Below are positions 26,430 to 33,846 of a stretch of 36,868 nt of DNA, one piece after another. Where the stretch lies: positions 1-36,868 of the forward strand of contig CAZFIO010000004.1 in the NCBI GenBank assembly GCA_964519585.1. Reading direction: 5' to 3'. The DNA comes from CAZFIO01 sp964519585. GTDB taxonomy: Bacteria; Bacillota; Clostridia; Tissierellales; Tissierellaceae. A program made the translations under genes and the position numbers. The number at the start of each line of letters is the position of its first letter. Position 1 is the stretch's first letter. The notes under the pieces are model-generated. The model saw only the letters and a program-made list of their open reading frames with translations. It had not been told where the DNA came from and made no database searches.

Positions 26430-26455
26430 AGCAAGGGCATTGCCCTTGCTTTTTA
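26430..26455 (+). terminator. Intrinsic terminator
   Basis: Nine-bp stem AGCAAGGGC/GCCCTTGCT with a three-base loop and a five-T run. It lies between two convergent genes; the T-run is only on the plus strand, so it serves the 65-residue protein gene best. Confidence 0.88.
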
Positions 26456-26457
26456 CT

Positions 26458-27492
26458 TTAGCTTAAAACCTTCTTTATCTTATCTATAGTATACTCAATA
26501 TCACCTTGTGAAACATATTTATGAGTAACAAATCTAATCCTGCTACTATTAATATCAGAAGCTAATATACCTTCATTTTTTAACCTTGCAACAAGGCTTA
26601 CGCTGTCATACTCAGAAGTAGCCAAGTCAACCATCAATATATTAGACTCTACAGTGTCCATATTAATATGGAAATCCTTAATATCCTTAAGTCCTTCAGC
26701 AAGAAGTCTTGCATTTATATGATCCTCTGAAAGTCTTTCAACCATGCTAGTCAAAGCGAGTAGACCTGCTGCTGCTAAAACACCGGCCTGTCTCATGCCA
26801 CCACCTAGCATTTTTCTGTATCTTCTAGCCTTGTTTATAAATTCTTTACTACCTGCAAGTATCGAACCTACTGGTGCGCATAATCCCTTTGATAAACAGA
26901 ACATTAGGCTATCACAATATTTTGTTATTTCTTTTACATCACAGCCTAGTGCAGTGCTTGCATTAAATACCCTTGCACCATCTAAATGTACTGGTAGATT
27001 ATATTTTTTAGCTAGGTCATAAATTTCCTTCATTGACTCAGGAGGAACCACAATCCCACCTGCCATATTATGGGTGTTTTCCAGGCATATAAGTCCTGTT
27101 TGAGGATGATGAATATCACCATCTACTACAATAGCCTTTTCTACATCCTTTGCACTCATTATTCCATTGTTGCCCTTTACAATACGAGCCTGTACACCAG
27201 ATAAAAATGCAATTCCAGCTACTTCATAATTATAGATATGAGATCTTTCTTCTAGAATTACTTCATTTCCCCTTTGGGTATGGCATAGTACTGCCAGTTG
27301 ATTGCCCATGGTACCAGATGGAACGAATAATGCGGATTCTTTGCCTACTAGCTTAGCAGCCATTTCTTCAAGCAGGTTTATTGTAGGGTCTTCCCCATAT
27401 ACATCATCGCCTACTTCGGCATTAAACATTGCTTTTCTCATTTCTTCAGTAGGCTTAGTTATAGTATCACTTCTAAAATCTACAATTCTCAT
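26458..27492 (-). CDS. ltaE: Low-specificity L-threonine aldolase
   Basis: A pyridoxal-phosphate enzyme splitting L-threonine or L-allo-threonine to glycine and acetaldehyde. The 344-residue protein starts VDFRSDTITKPTEEMR, the family opening. It also has GDDVYGEDPT, PSGTMGNQLA, HLDGARVFNA (the Asp binds the pyridoxal nitrogen) and FCLSKGLCAPVG with the Schiff-base Lys202. Start: ATG 27492 is nine bases after AGGAG; the ATG at 27501 overlaps that ribosome site and is unlikely. It faces away from the MATE gene, with its own promoter and palindrome upstream. Confidence 0.94.
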   Translation of the reverse strand: MRIVDFRSDTITKPTEEMRKAMFNAEVGDDVYGEDPTINLLEEMAAKLVGKESALFVPSGTMGNQLAVLCHTQRGNEVILEERSHIYNYEVAGIAFLSGVQARIVKGNNGIMSAKDVEKAIVVDGDIHHPQTGLICLENTHNMAGGIVVPPESMKEIYDLAKKYNLPVHLDGARVFNASTALGCDVKEITKYCDSLMFCLSKGLCAPVGSILAGSKEFINKARRYRKMLGGGMRQAGVLAAAGLLALTSMVERLSEDHINARLLAEGLKDIKDFHINMDTVESNILMVDLATSEYDSVSLVARLKNEGILASDINSSRIRFVTHKYVSQGDIEYTIDKIKKVLS

Positions 27493-27524
27493 ATAAATCA
27501 TCTCCTAGATATAGGTTTGAATAT

Positions 27525-27553
27525 ATTATATCTCATCCAAATCATGCAGTAAA
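27525..27553 (-). promoter_or_regulatory. Threonine aldolase promoter with operator-like repeat
   Basis: On the minus strand TTTACT and TATAAT are 17 bases apart. TGCAGT-AAAG-ACTGCA (27545-27560), a perfect 6-bp inverted repeat, covers the -35 box and so could be an operator. Confidence 0.6.
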
Positions 27554-27712
27554 GACTGCAAAGGAGCTACCTGATAATTTAAAAATGAGGAAGTTGAAAT
27601 CTAAGCTAAAAAGCTAAAAAGTAAATTATTTATACTATTTTTATACAAAATAATAATGTATAATGTTATCTAGTGCTGTTTTGCATAATATAAAGGATAC
27701 GGAGAGAATGAC

Positions 27713-29056
27713 ATGGAGAGATTGGATAATAGAGACATTAGAAATCAAATATTTAAGCTAGCTATTCCAGCTATACTGGAAATGACATTGCATACCCTTG
27801 TATGGACAGCTGATACAGCTATGGTAGGAAGGCTTAATCCTGCCTCCATATCCTCTGTTAATCTAGGGGCACAGATTATGTTCACTATAAGCAATGTTTT
27901 TGGTGCTCTTGGAATAGGTGCTACTGCTATGGTATCTCGACAAATAGGAGCGAAAAGGAGAGATGAAGCAGAGAATATAGCAGCTCAAGCAATAGGAATA
28001 GCTTTTATAGCCAGTATAATAATAGGACTTGTTGGAATCTTATCAGCTAATTCAGTATTCAAATTAATAGTAGATGACCCAGAGGTTGTAGCTTTAGGCA
28101 GCAGCTATCTTAGAATAGTATTTATTGGTGCATTCTTTTTAATACCGCAGTTTGTTGCAAACTCAATTTTAAGAGGGGCGGGAAATACAGTTGTTCCCCT
28201 AGTGTCTGCAGCATTTGCTAATGCATTCAATATTATTGGAGACTATGTACTTATATTTGGAAAATTTGGTTTTCCAGAGCTTGGAGTAAATGGAGCTGCT
28301 ATTGCAACTGGAGTTGCACAAATGATAGGAGCATCTATTACATTCTTTTTCTTAATTAGAGGAAAATCAGGTATCAAGCTTCATATTAGTAGGGTATTTA
28401 GGTTAAGTAAGGATGTAGTTAAGAGTATTGTAAATTTAAGTGTACCTGCTACACTTGAAACCTTTATGAATGAGGGTAGCAGACTTTTATCATCATTTTG
28501 GATAGCACAATTAGGTACAGTTTCCTTTGCTGCACACTCTTTAGCTAATGCAGCTGAATCAATTTCATATATGCCTGGATATGGCTTTGCTGTTGCAGTG
28601 ACAACAATGGTAGGACAAAGCCTAGGTGCAAAGGATTTGAGAAGAGCTGAAATTAGCACAAAGAAAATCATAATATACTCATCATGGCTAATGGGGCTAG
28701 TAGCTTTAGCTTTTGTGGTTTTTCCTTTTGGAATAATGAGGCTTTTCAGTAATGACTTGAAAACTGTAGAATTAGCAGCGAAATGCTTACGTATAGGTGC
28801 CATTGAGCAAATTCCAATAGCAATAGGTATGACAATATCAGGTGCTTTAAAAGGCGCTGGGGATACAAAGGGACCTTTTAAAATATCCTTGGTTACAAAT
28901 CTTGGTGTAAGGCTACCTTTGATTTTCATTATTGTATTTATATTAAAATGGAATGTAGTATTTGTATGGTTGGCCACAGGAATTCAGTTTATAGTTGAAG
29001 CAGTACTAATGACAATTAGATATAGACAAGGTAGATGGAAGTCTATAAGAATGTAA
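27713..29056 (+). CDS. MATE-family multidrug/cation efflux transporter
   Basis: A 447-residue integral membrane protein with the two-fold repeat of MATE exporters: about 12 hydrophobic helices and the typical motif stretches IPAILEMTLHTLVWTADTAM, GIGATAMVSRQIGA, LRGAGNTVVPL in the N-half and FAAHSLANAAESI, MVGQSLGAKD, ALKGAGDTKGP in the C-half. Such proteins export drugs or metabolites in exchange for Na+ or H+. The substrate cannot be told from sequence. ATG 27713 follows GGAGAG. It is transcribed alone and ends in a terminator shared with the convergent Gre-type gene. Confidence 0.94.
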   Translation: MERLDNRDIRNQIFKLAIPAILEMTLHTLVWTADTAMVGRLNPASISSVNLGAQIMFTISNVFGALGIGATAMVSRQIGAKRRDEAENIAAQAIGIAFIASIIIGLVGILSANSVFKLIVDDPEVVALGSSYLRIVFIGAFFLIPQFVANSILRGAGNTVVPLVSAAFANAFNIIGDYVLIFGKFGFPELGVNGAAIATGVAQMIGASITFFFLIRGKSGIKLHISRVFRLSKDVVKSIVNLSVPATLETFMNEGSRLLSSFWIAQLGTVSFAAHSLANAAESISYMPGYGFAVAVTTMVGQSLGAKDLRRAEISTKKIIIYSSWLMGLVALAFVVFPFGIMRLFSNDLKTVELAAKCLRIGAIEQIPIAIGMTISGALKGAGDTKGPFKISLVTNLGVRLPLIFIIVFILKWNVVFVWLATGIQFIVEAVLMTIRYRQGRWKSIRM

Positions 29057-29090
29057 AAGAAAGAGCTCATTATTGTGCTCTTTCTTTAGC
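29056..29090. terminator. Bidirectional terminator
   Basis: AAAGAAAGAGC and GCTCTTTCTTT form an 11-bp stem with T- and A-rich ends on both sides, between the convergent MATE gene and Gre-type gene. Confidence 0.8.
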
Positions 29091-29091
29091 T

Positions 29092-29532
29092 TTAATCTAG
29101 TTCAATAGATTTTATTACATACTCAATATTCTCCATAGGAGTTTCAATTAAAACATGGTCTCCTACTTTTTTAAGTAGAAGCGATTTTCCAATTGGAGAA
29201 AGATATGATGCAAAATCACCATCTAGTGGATTTGTTGTTAAAAAAGGTGAAACTATTTTAAATCTTTCTACCTCTTTGTTACTAATATCCTCAACTTCAA
29301 CAATACTATCGATTAATACGAAGGGACAATCAGTACCTATCTCTTTAGAGTCACTTATGTCTTTCATATAACTGTCTATACGTGAAACATAATCAATCAT
29401 TAGTGTTTCAAATTCTAATCTTTCGGCAGACATTTCATAGTAATATTCTTCTATAACTTCACTCTTTTCTTCTTCGATTTCCACTAAATGCCCTACGAGC
29501 TTTTCATAGATTGTTTTTACTTCTGTAGTCAT
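29092..29532 (-). CDS. GreA/GreB-family transcription elongation factor
   Basis: 146 residues from ATG 29532, which follows GGGGGT; the longer upstream reading frame has no ribosome site. The C-terminal half matches the FKBP-like Gre domain (DSIVEVEDI, YLSPIGKSLLLKKVGDHVLIETP). The N-terminal half (about 1-70) is an acidic coiled-coil (EKLVGHLVEIEEEKSEVIEEYYYE), shorter than the 75 residues typical of GreA, and lacks the usual D-x-x-E-N at its tip as I would place it. It may therefore bind RNA polymerase in the secondary channel without the cleavage activity, as seen in Gfh- or Rnk-like relatives. That is an inference. It has an elaborate 5' region. Confidence 0.75.
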   Translation of the reverse strand: MTTEVKTIYEKLVGHLVEIEEEKSEVIEEYYYEMSAERLEFETLMIDYVSRIDSYMKDISDSKEIGTDCPFVLIDSIVEVEDISNKEVERFKIVSPFLTTNPLDGDFASYLSPIGKSLLLKKVGDHVLIETPMENIEYVIKSIELD

Positions 29533-29587
29533 ACAATACCCCCCTGTCTCATATACATTAAATGGTAAAAAATTAAATATACAACAA

Positions 29588-29613
29588 GCCACCCCGTATA
29601 TATACGGAATGGC
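29588..29613 (-). promoter_or_regulatory. 5'-end hairpin of the Gre-type transcript
   Basis: In the minus-strand RNA the arms GCCAUUCCGUAUA and UAUACGGGGUGGC pair without interruption using two G-U pairs; in the plus strand the same bases would be CC/AA mismatches. The inner CCGTATATATACGG (29594-29607) is a perfect palindrome. The hairpin begins a few bases after the predicted transcription start and is followed by a U-rich tract, so it could be an attenuator, a 5' stabiliser or an operator. Confidence 0.6.
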
Positions 29614-29624
29614 TACTTTATATA

Positions 29625-29653
29625 ATCATACCACAGATGTTAATCATTGTCAA
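29625..29653 (-). promoter_or_regulatory. Gre-type gene promoter with operator-like palindrome
   Basis: TTGACA and TATGAT on the minus strand, 17 bases apart: near-consensus. CATTGT-(2)-ACAATG (29645-29658), a perfect inverted repeat, straddles the -35 box. The rest of the 239-base gap to the next gene is featureless. Confidence 0.75.
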
Positions 29654-29867
29654 CAATGACTGACATTTCCATTTAATAACAGAGCTTAAGAAAGATTAGG
29701 AATAATTAAGTCATATATAATATATTGCAAAGAAAGTTATTTTCTAATACTATTATATCTAAAGAGGTAGAACCACAATAGAACTATATTCACATCATGC
29801 AGATGTTTGCTTAATATTAGTATTGTAGTTCTTGTGTGAAAAAAAAGATGATAGTAGGTTGATAATT

Positions 29868-32219
29868 ATGGAGCTAAAGCAAAAAATTAAAGTATCTGTT
29901 CGTAATCTAGTAGAATTCATCCTTAGATCAGGAGATATAGATTCGGGATTTGTGGGTAGTAGCAATAACAGAGCATTAGAAGGCACTAGGATACATAAGA
30001 AGATACAAAGCACTAGTGGCGAAAATTATGACTCTGAGGTCATTCTTAAATATGATATGGAATACGATGATTATATACTAAGTCTTGAAGGCAGAGCAGA
30101 CGGCATCATTAAAGACAATGACACTGTTACAATAGACGAAATAAAAAGCACTGCAGCACCTATTGAAAAAATAGATGAAGACTTCAATCTTCTTCATTGG
30201 GCACAGGCGAAATGCTATGCCTTTATTTATGCTGAGCAAAATAATCTACTAAATATAAATGTACAGCTAACATATTATCAAATAGATACAGACGAAATCA
30301 AACGTATAGTTAAAGAATTTGACTTTGAAGAACTTAAAGAGTTCTTTTTTGATTTAATTCGAAGGTATTTTATCTGGACAGAAATGCAGCATAAGTGGAA
30401 TATTGAAAGAGATGCTTCTATAAAAGAGCTTTCTTTTCCTCATGAAACCTATAGAAAAGGGCAGAGAGAATTAGCAGTAGCTGCATATAAGACCATAGTA
30501 AATGAGAAAAAGCTATATGCCCAAGCCCCAACAGGAATAGGGAAGACCATATCTACATCTTTTCCTGCCATTAAGGCTATAGGAGAAGGTCATATTTCTA
30601 AAATATTTTATTTAACAGCTAAGACCATAACCCGAACTGTTGCTTCAGAGGCTTTTTCACTGATGAGAGAAAGCAGTCTAAGGGTAAAGACTGTAGTCCT
30701 CACTGCCAAGGATAAAATATGCTTTAAAGAAAAAGCAACCTGCAATCCAGAAGCATGTGAATATGCCAAAGGACATTATGATAGGGTAAATGATGCTATA
30801 ATGGATATCTTGAAGAATGAAGATGAGTTAAATAGAGAAACCATTGAAAAATATGCATTAAAGCATTGTGTATGCCCCTTTGAATTTTCCCTTGACTTAA
30901 CTTTATGGGCAGATGCAGTGATTTGCGACTATAACTATGTATTCGACCCCACTGTAAGCTTAAAAAGATTCTTTGCAGAAAAGGGAGGAGACTATGTCTT
31001 TCTAATTGACGAGGCTCATAACCTAGTGGATAGAGCTAGGGAAATGTACTCAGCAGAGCTTTTTAAGAAGCCTTTTTTAGATTTTAAAAGAGATGTAAAG
31101 ACTGCTTATCCTAAGCTATCAAAAGCTCTCAATAAAATAAACCAATATATGCTAGATCTAAAAAAGAAATGTGATGATAATGGATATTATATTAAGGATG
31201 AGTTAGATGGTGATATATATTATTATCTGAAGAAAGTCATCGCAGAATGTGAAGACTACTTATTAAAGCAGAAAAATGCAGAGAGGTATGAAGAACATCT
31301 AACCTTATATTTTGACGTTTTAGCCTTTACAAGAATATGTGAGCTATATGACGAAAAATACATTACCTATGTAGAAAACTCTAATGGAGATGTAAAACTA
31401 AAACTCTATTGTTTAGACCCATCTCATTTATTAAAGGAAACCTTAAAAAAAGGCAAAGCAGCTATATTCTTCTCTGCCACCTTGATTCCAATGGATTATC
31501 ATAAAAACATATTAGGAGGAGAAGAGGATGACTATACGATTTATCTAGGTTCTCCTTTTCCTATAGCAAATAGACGAATTCTTGTAGCAAATAGGATTTC
31601 TACAAAGTATAGGGATAGAGAAAAAAGTTACTCAGATATTGTGGACTATATTAAATCTGTTTTAGATGCTAAAGAGGGCAATTATTTGATTTACTTTCCA
31701 TCCTATCAATATATGAACAAGGTTTATGAATTGTTCATAGAAAAATACCCTGAGCATGAAACTTATGTCCAAGCACCTAATATGACTGAAGAAGAGAGAG
31801 AAGATTTTCTAGAGCTGTTTGAGCTGGACAAGGATAAAAATGTTTTAGGCTTCTGTGTCCTAGGTGGAATATTTTCTGAGGGAATAGACCTAAAGCATGA
31901 TAGGCTAATAGGAGCTATAGTAGTAGGGGTTGGACTACCTCAGATTTGCCTTGAAAGAGATATTATTAAAGACTATTTTAATAAGGTAAATAATCTGGGA
32001 TACGAATACTCATACATGTATCCAGGCATGACAAAGGTACTCCAAGCAGCTGGGAGACTGATTAGGACAGAAGAGGATAGAGGAATAATCCTACTACTGG
32101 ATGAGAGATTTGTATACTCAAACTACCAAAGGCTATTTCCTAGGGAATGGTTTCCTTATATAAGAGTAACTGGTGAAAATATAGGAAAGTATTTAGATGA
32201 GTTTTGGAAAGTGCAGTGA
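29868..32219 (+). CDS. Cas4-like nuclease fused to XPD/DinG-type helicase
   Basis: 783 residues from ATG 29868; the longer frame from TTG 29832 has no ribosome site. Residues 1-175 are a PD-(D/E)XK nuclease of the RecB/Cas4 kind: Asp78 in GRADG, Glu91 and Lys93 in DEIKS, and Gln-x3-Tyr in QAKCYAF. Residues 195-783 are a superfamily 2 helicase of the XPD/DinG class: Walker A APTGIGKT with Lys226, Cys residues typical of the 4Fe-4S cluster between motifs Ia and II (ICFKEKATC, PEAC, HCVCPF), DEAH at 381-384, GGIFSEGIDL, and motif VI QAAGRLIRTEEDRG. The predicted enzyme unwinds 5'-3' and cuts DNA, fitting repair or processing of damaged or branched DNA. It is flanked by unrelated genes, with no CRISPR array near. 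Similar fusions exist in Firmicutes as far as I recall. Confidence 0.88.
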   Translation: MELKQKIKVSVRNLVEFILRSGDIDSGFVGSSNNRALEGTRIHKKIQSTSGENYDSEVILKYDMEYDDYILSLEGRADGIIKDNDTVTIDEIKSTAAPIEKIDEDFNLLHWAQAKCYAFIYAEQNNLLNINVQLTYYQIDTDEIKRIVKEFDFEELKEFFFDLIRRYFIWTEMQHKWNIERDASIKELSFPHETYRKGQRELAVAAYKTIVNEKKLYAQAPTGIGKTISTSFPAIKAIGEGHISKIFYLTAKTITRTVASEAFSLMRESSLRVKTVVLTAKDKICFKEKATCNPEACEYAKGHYDRVNDAIMDILKNEDELNRETIEKYALKHCVCPFEFSLDLTLWADAVICDYNYVFDPTVSLKRFFAEKGGDYVFLIDEAHNLVDRAREMYSAELFKKPFLDFKRDVKTAYPKLSKALNKINQYMLDLKKKCDDNGYYIKDELDGDIYYYLKKVIAECEDYLLKQKNAERYEEHLTLYFDVLAFTRICELYDEKYITYVENSNGDVKLKLYCLDPSHLLKETLKKGKAAIFFSATLIPMDYHKNILGGEEDDYTIYLGSPFPIANRRILVANRISTKYRDREKSYSDIVDYIKSVLDAKEGNYLIYFPSYQYMNKVYELFIEKYPEHETYVQAPNMTEEEREDFLELFELDKDKNVLGFCVLGGIFSEGIDLKHDRLIGAIVVGVGLPQICLERDIIKDYFNKVNNLGYEYSYMYPGMTKVLQAAGRLIRTEEDRGIILLLDERFVYSNYQRLFPREWFPYIRVTGENIGKYLDEFWKVQ

Positions 32220-32239
32220 GCAAAACGTCCCTCTGGCCT

Positions 32240-32338
32240 CTATTCATTTGTCAGATACAAAATAAACTCTGTCCCTTGATTAACCTTAGATTTCACATTT
32301 ACATAACCATTCTGACCCTTAATAATCTTTTCTGTTAA
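32240..32338 (-). pseudogene. Histidine kinase C-terminal tail, truncated
   Basis: Thirty-odd codons ending at TAG read LTEKIIKGQNGYVNVKS followed by KVNQGTEFILYL. This is the typical end of a histidine kinase ATPase domain: the I-x-x-x-x-G-G-x-[VI]-x-V-x-S...G-T-x-F pattern after the G2 box. There is no upstream part: it stops at the REP-like palindrome. Confidence 0.6.
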
Positions 32339-32344
32339 ATGTAT

Positions 32345-32372
32345 GAGTCAAAGGGGACGGTTCTTTTGACTC
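32345..32372. repeat. REP-like palindrome (GGGGACGGTTC core)
   Basis: GAGTCAAA and TTTTGACTC form a stem around the core GGGGACGGTTC. This sequence type is a widespread dispersed element in clostridial genomes, often found at the edges of IS200/RAYT-like (Y1 transposase) genes. No transposase is present here, so it is a solo element or scar. It sits between two histidine kinase fragments of opposite orientation. Confidence 0.65.
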
Positions 32373-32377
32373 CAAAT

Positions 32378-32452
32378 CCTGCTCTATTCAGAGGAAGAAA
32401 TGTTTATTTTGATTTAGATGGTATTAGAAAGATTTTAATTAATGTTATGAGT
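32378..32452 (+). pseudogene. Histidine kinase N-box fragment
   Basis: In the plus strand about 25 codons read FRGRNVYFDLDGIRKILINVMS, closely like the stretch of histidine kinases leading into the N box (VYxDxDxIRKILxNLLSNA), then the similarity is lost. The kinase's C-terminal tail is in the opposite orientation on the other side of the palindrome. Short, so tentative. The 377-base gap 32220-32596 holds these remnants, the palindrome and the tRNA-Leu promoter. Confidence 0.4.
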
Positions 32453-32545
32453 CGTGAATTATTCATTACTCTTTGCAAGAAGAATTCAATTTTGCAAAGT
32501 CCCAATCATTCCAGTCATTACCAAAATAAATTTTTTAAAATCTTA

Positions 32546-32573
32546 TTGACTTTAATCCTACACGTGGTATAAT
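32546..32573 (+). promoter_or_regulatory. tRNA-Leu promoter
   Basis: TTGACT and TATAAT separated by 16 bases, ending 23 bases before the tRNA. Confidence 0.75.
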
Positions 32574-32596
32574 AATCCTTGTCAGTAAAAAAACAC

Positions 32597-32680
32597 GCGG
32601 GAGTGGCGGAACTGGCAGACGCGCTAGACTTAGGATCTAGTGTCATTGACGTGGGGGTTCAAGTCCTCTCTCCCGCACCA
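32597..32680 (+). tRNA. tRNA-Leu (anticodon TAG)
   Basis: Acceptor GCGGGAG pairs with CTCCCGC; class II tRNA with a long variable arm; anticodon stem CTAGA/TCTAG with TAG at 32631-32633; GGTTCAAGTCC T-arm; CCA encoded. It stands at the border between the AT-rich chromosome and the G+C-rich element-like DNA, a common integration position. Confidence 0.95.
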
Positions 32681-32736
32681 AAAACAAAAGGTAATATAGA
32701 TTTATTGGTCTCAAAGCCAGTAAATCCGCGCCTTTC

Positions 32737-32772
32737 GAGGGCTTCCACGATGAAAAGTGGAAGCTCTTTTTT
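32737..32772 (+). terminator. Terminator after tRNA-Leu
   Basis: GGGCTTCCAC pairs with GTGGAAGCTC around an 8-base loop, followed by six T. It ends the tRNA-Leu transcript; composition turns G+C-rich about 40-70 bases further on. Confidence 0.8.
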
Positions 32773-32840
32773 CGTAGATTTATTAGGATAATAGCTTCAC
32801 TCTGATAGGACTCAAACCCGCAAGTAAAGCAATCAGGAGT

Positions 32841-32973
32841 AGCGCCCTTTTTCAGAGGACAGCAAAATTTAAAAGGGCGCTGCCCAAAACCGAATCAATT
32901 GAATAAAACGAAACTGCAAAAGGGCGCTGATTTTACGGCTGGTGAAAAGCCGATTGAAGTCAGCGCCCTTTTT
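32841..32973. repeat. Two nested inverted repeats of an AAAAGGGCGCT unit
   Basis: Four copies of the same unit form two hairpins: 32841-32852 with 32871-32881, and 32917-32930 with 32960-32973. The second has a 14-bp outer stem and an inner stem ACGGCT/AGCCG(T) and ends in a T-run. A related pair (GTGGCGCCCTTTTC at 33197, GAAAGGGCGCCAC at 33242) lies inside the next gene. Possible roles: end of an integrated element, RNA hairpins before the first gene, or terminator. The rest of the gap 32681-33004 is featureless. Confidence 0.7.
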
Positions 32974-33004
32974 GCGTTTCACCATTATTAAGGAGGAAAT
33001 CCAT

Positions 33005-33780
33005 ATGATCAAGAAGTTTTTCACAGAGCTTTCCCGTGTCCTTGCAATGCATGATATTGAAACTGCTCCGCCGGAAAGAAACGCACTGCCAGTCCTGCTA
33101 AATGGCCAGTCTGCCTGCCATGTGGAACCCAGTGGGGATATGTGCATCTTCCCTGATGACCTCCGCTCTCCCGAAGCAGCCGAGCTATATCATAAGGTGG
33201 CGCCCTTTTCCAAAGAAGTCCGTGAATACCTGACTGCGATAGAAAGGGCGCCACTCTTGAAAGCCACGGCTTGCCGGCCATCTCCGCGGAGGAACATCCC
33301 CAGCATGTACTCAGGGATGAAATCTGCCGGCAGCTTGTGGCATCGGGAGTGCCTGAAAAAACAAACTGCTCTGCGGATACCCTGTCTGCCATGCTCGTGA
33401 AAGTGCGCTCCCATCTGCATTGGGGACAGTTTTCCGAGGCGGATGATTGCCTGCGGGAGATGTGTCGCCAAGCGATGGCTAGCGCGGAGAGAGAGTACCG
33501 GCAGATGGATAGCGGACGGAATCTCTCCGATGTACAGGCAAGGCTCCGGGATGGGTTCAGAACCTATGAAAACCGTGGGCATCTGAAAACCCGGCTGGAT
33601 TTACTGGAATCCGACATCATGGCTCTGCGGGGCTATGAGCGTATGGTGTCCGCCGCCGAAAAGGAAAAGCTGGCGGAGTGCTATGAACACATTGCCGCCC
33701 ACGGTCTCAAGGGCGCAATCCTGCTGGAGAAACATCGGCAAAAGATGGAGCAGAATCAGGAAATGAAGATGTCCATGTAA
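33005..33780 (+). pseudogene. ICE accessory gene, frameshifted or chimeric
   Basis: ATG 33005 after AGGAGG reads 88 good codons (IKKFFTELSRVLAMHDIE, then AELYHKVAPFSKEVREYLTA). This resembles the N-terminal part of an accessory protein family common in Tn1549-like conjugative elements. Near 33268 the sense shifts to the +1 frame: frame 1 continues as Pro/Arg-rich nonsense to a stop at 33400. The other frame continues without a stop as a helical protein (EEHPQHVLRDEICRQLVASG through KTRLDLLESDIMALRG) to 33780. That second frame has no ATG or ribosome site of its own. One missing base would join the two; alternatively the 5' part of one gene is fused to the 3' part of another. It precedes the coupling-protein gene by 66 bases. 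Confidence 0.55.
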
Positions 33781-33846
33781 TGCCCGACAATAGCACCACC
33801 TCCGCTTCTGACATTTCAAGTCGTCAGAAGAATAAGGAGGATCTCT

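Noticed and set aside
28381..28977. 198-codon minus-strand ORF
   Set aside because: Mirror of the MATE gene, whose plus-strand product is unambiguous.
32339..32572. 77-codon plus-strand ORF taken as one gene
   Set aside because: It starts on the REP-like palindrome, has no ribosome site, and only the middle part resembles a kinase; treated as a remnant instead.
32579..32791. Plus-strand ORF of 70 codons
   Set aside because: It reads through tRNA-Leu and its terminator (GVAELADALDLGSS is the typical translated tRNA-Leu artefact).
32869..33582. Three overlapping minus-strand ORFs
   Set aside because: No ribosome sites, low-complexity or Pro/Arg/Cys-rich translations, and opposite to a strand with better coding signals.
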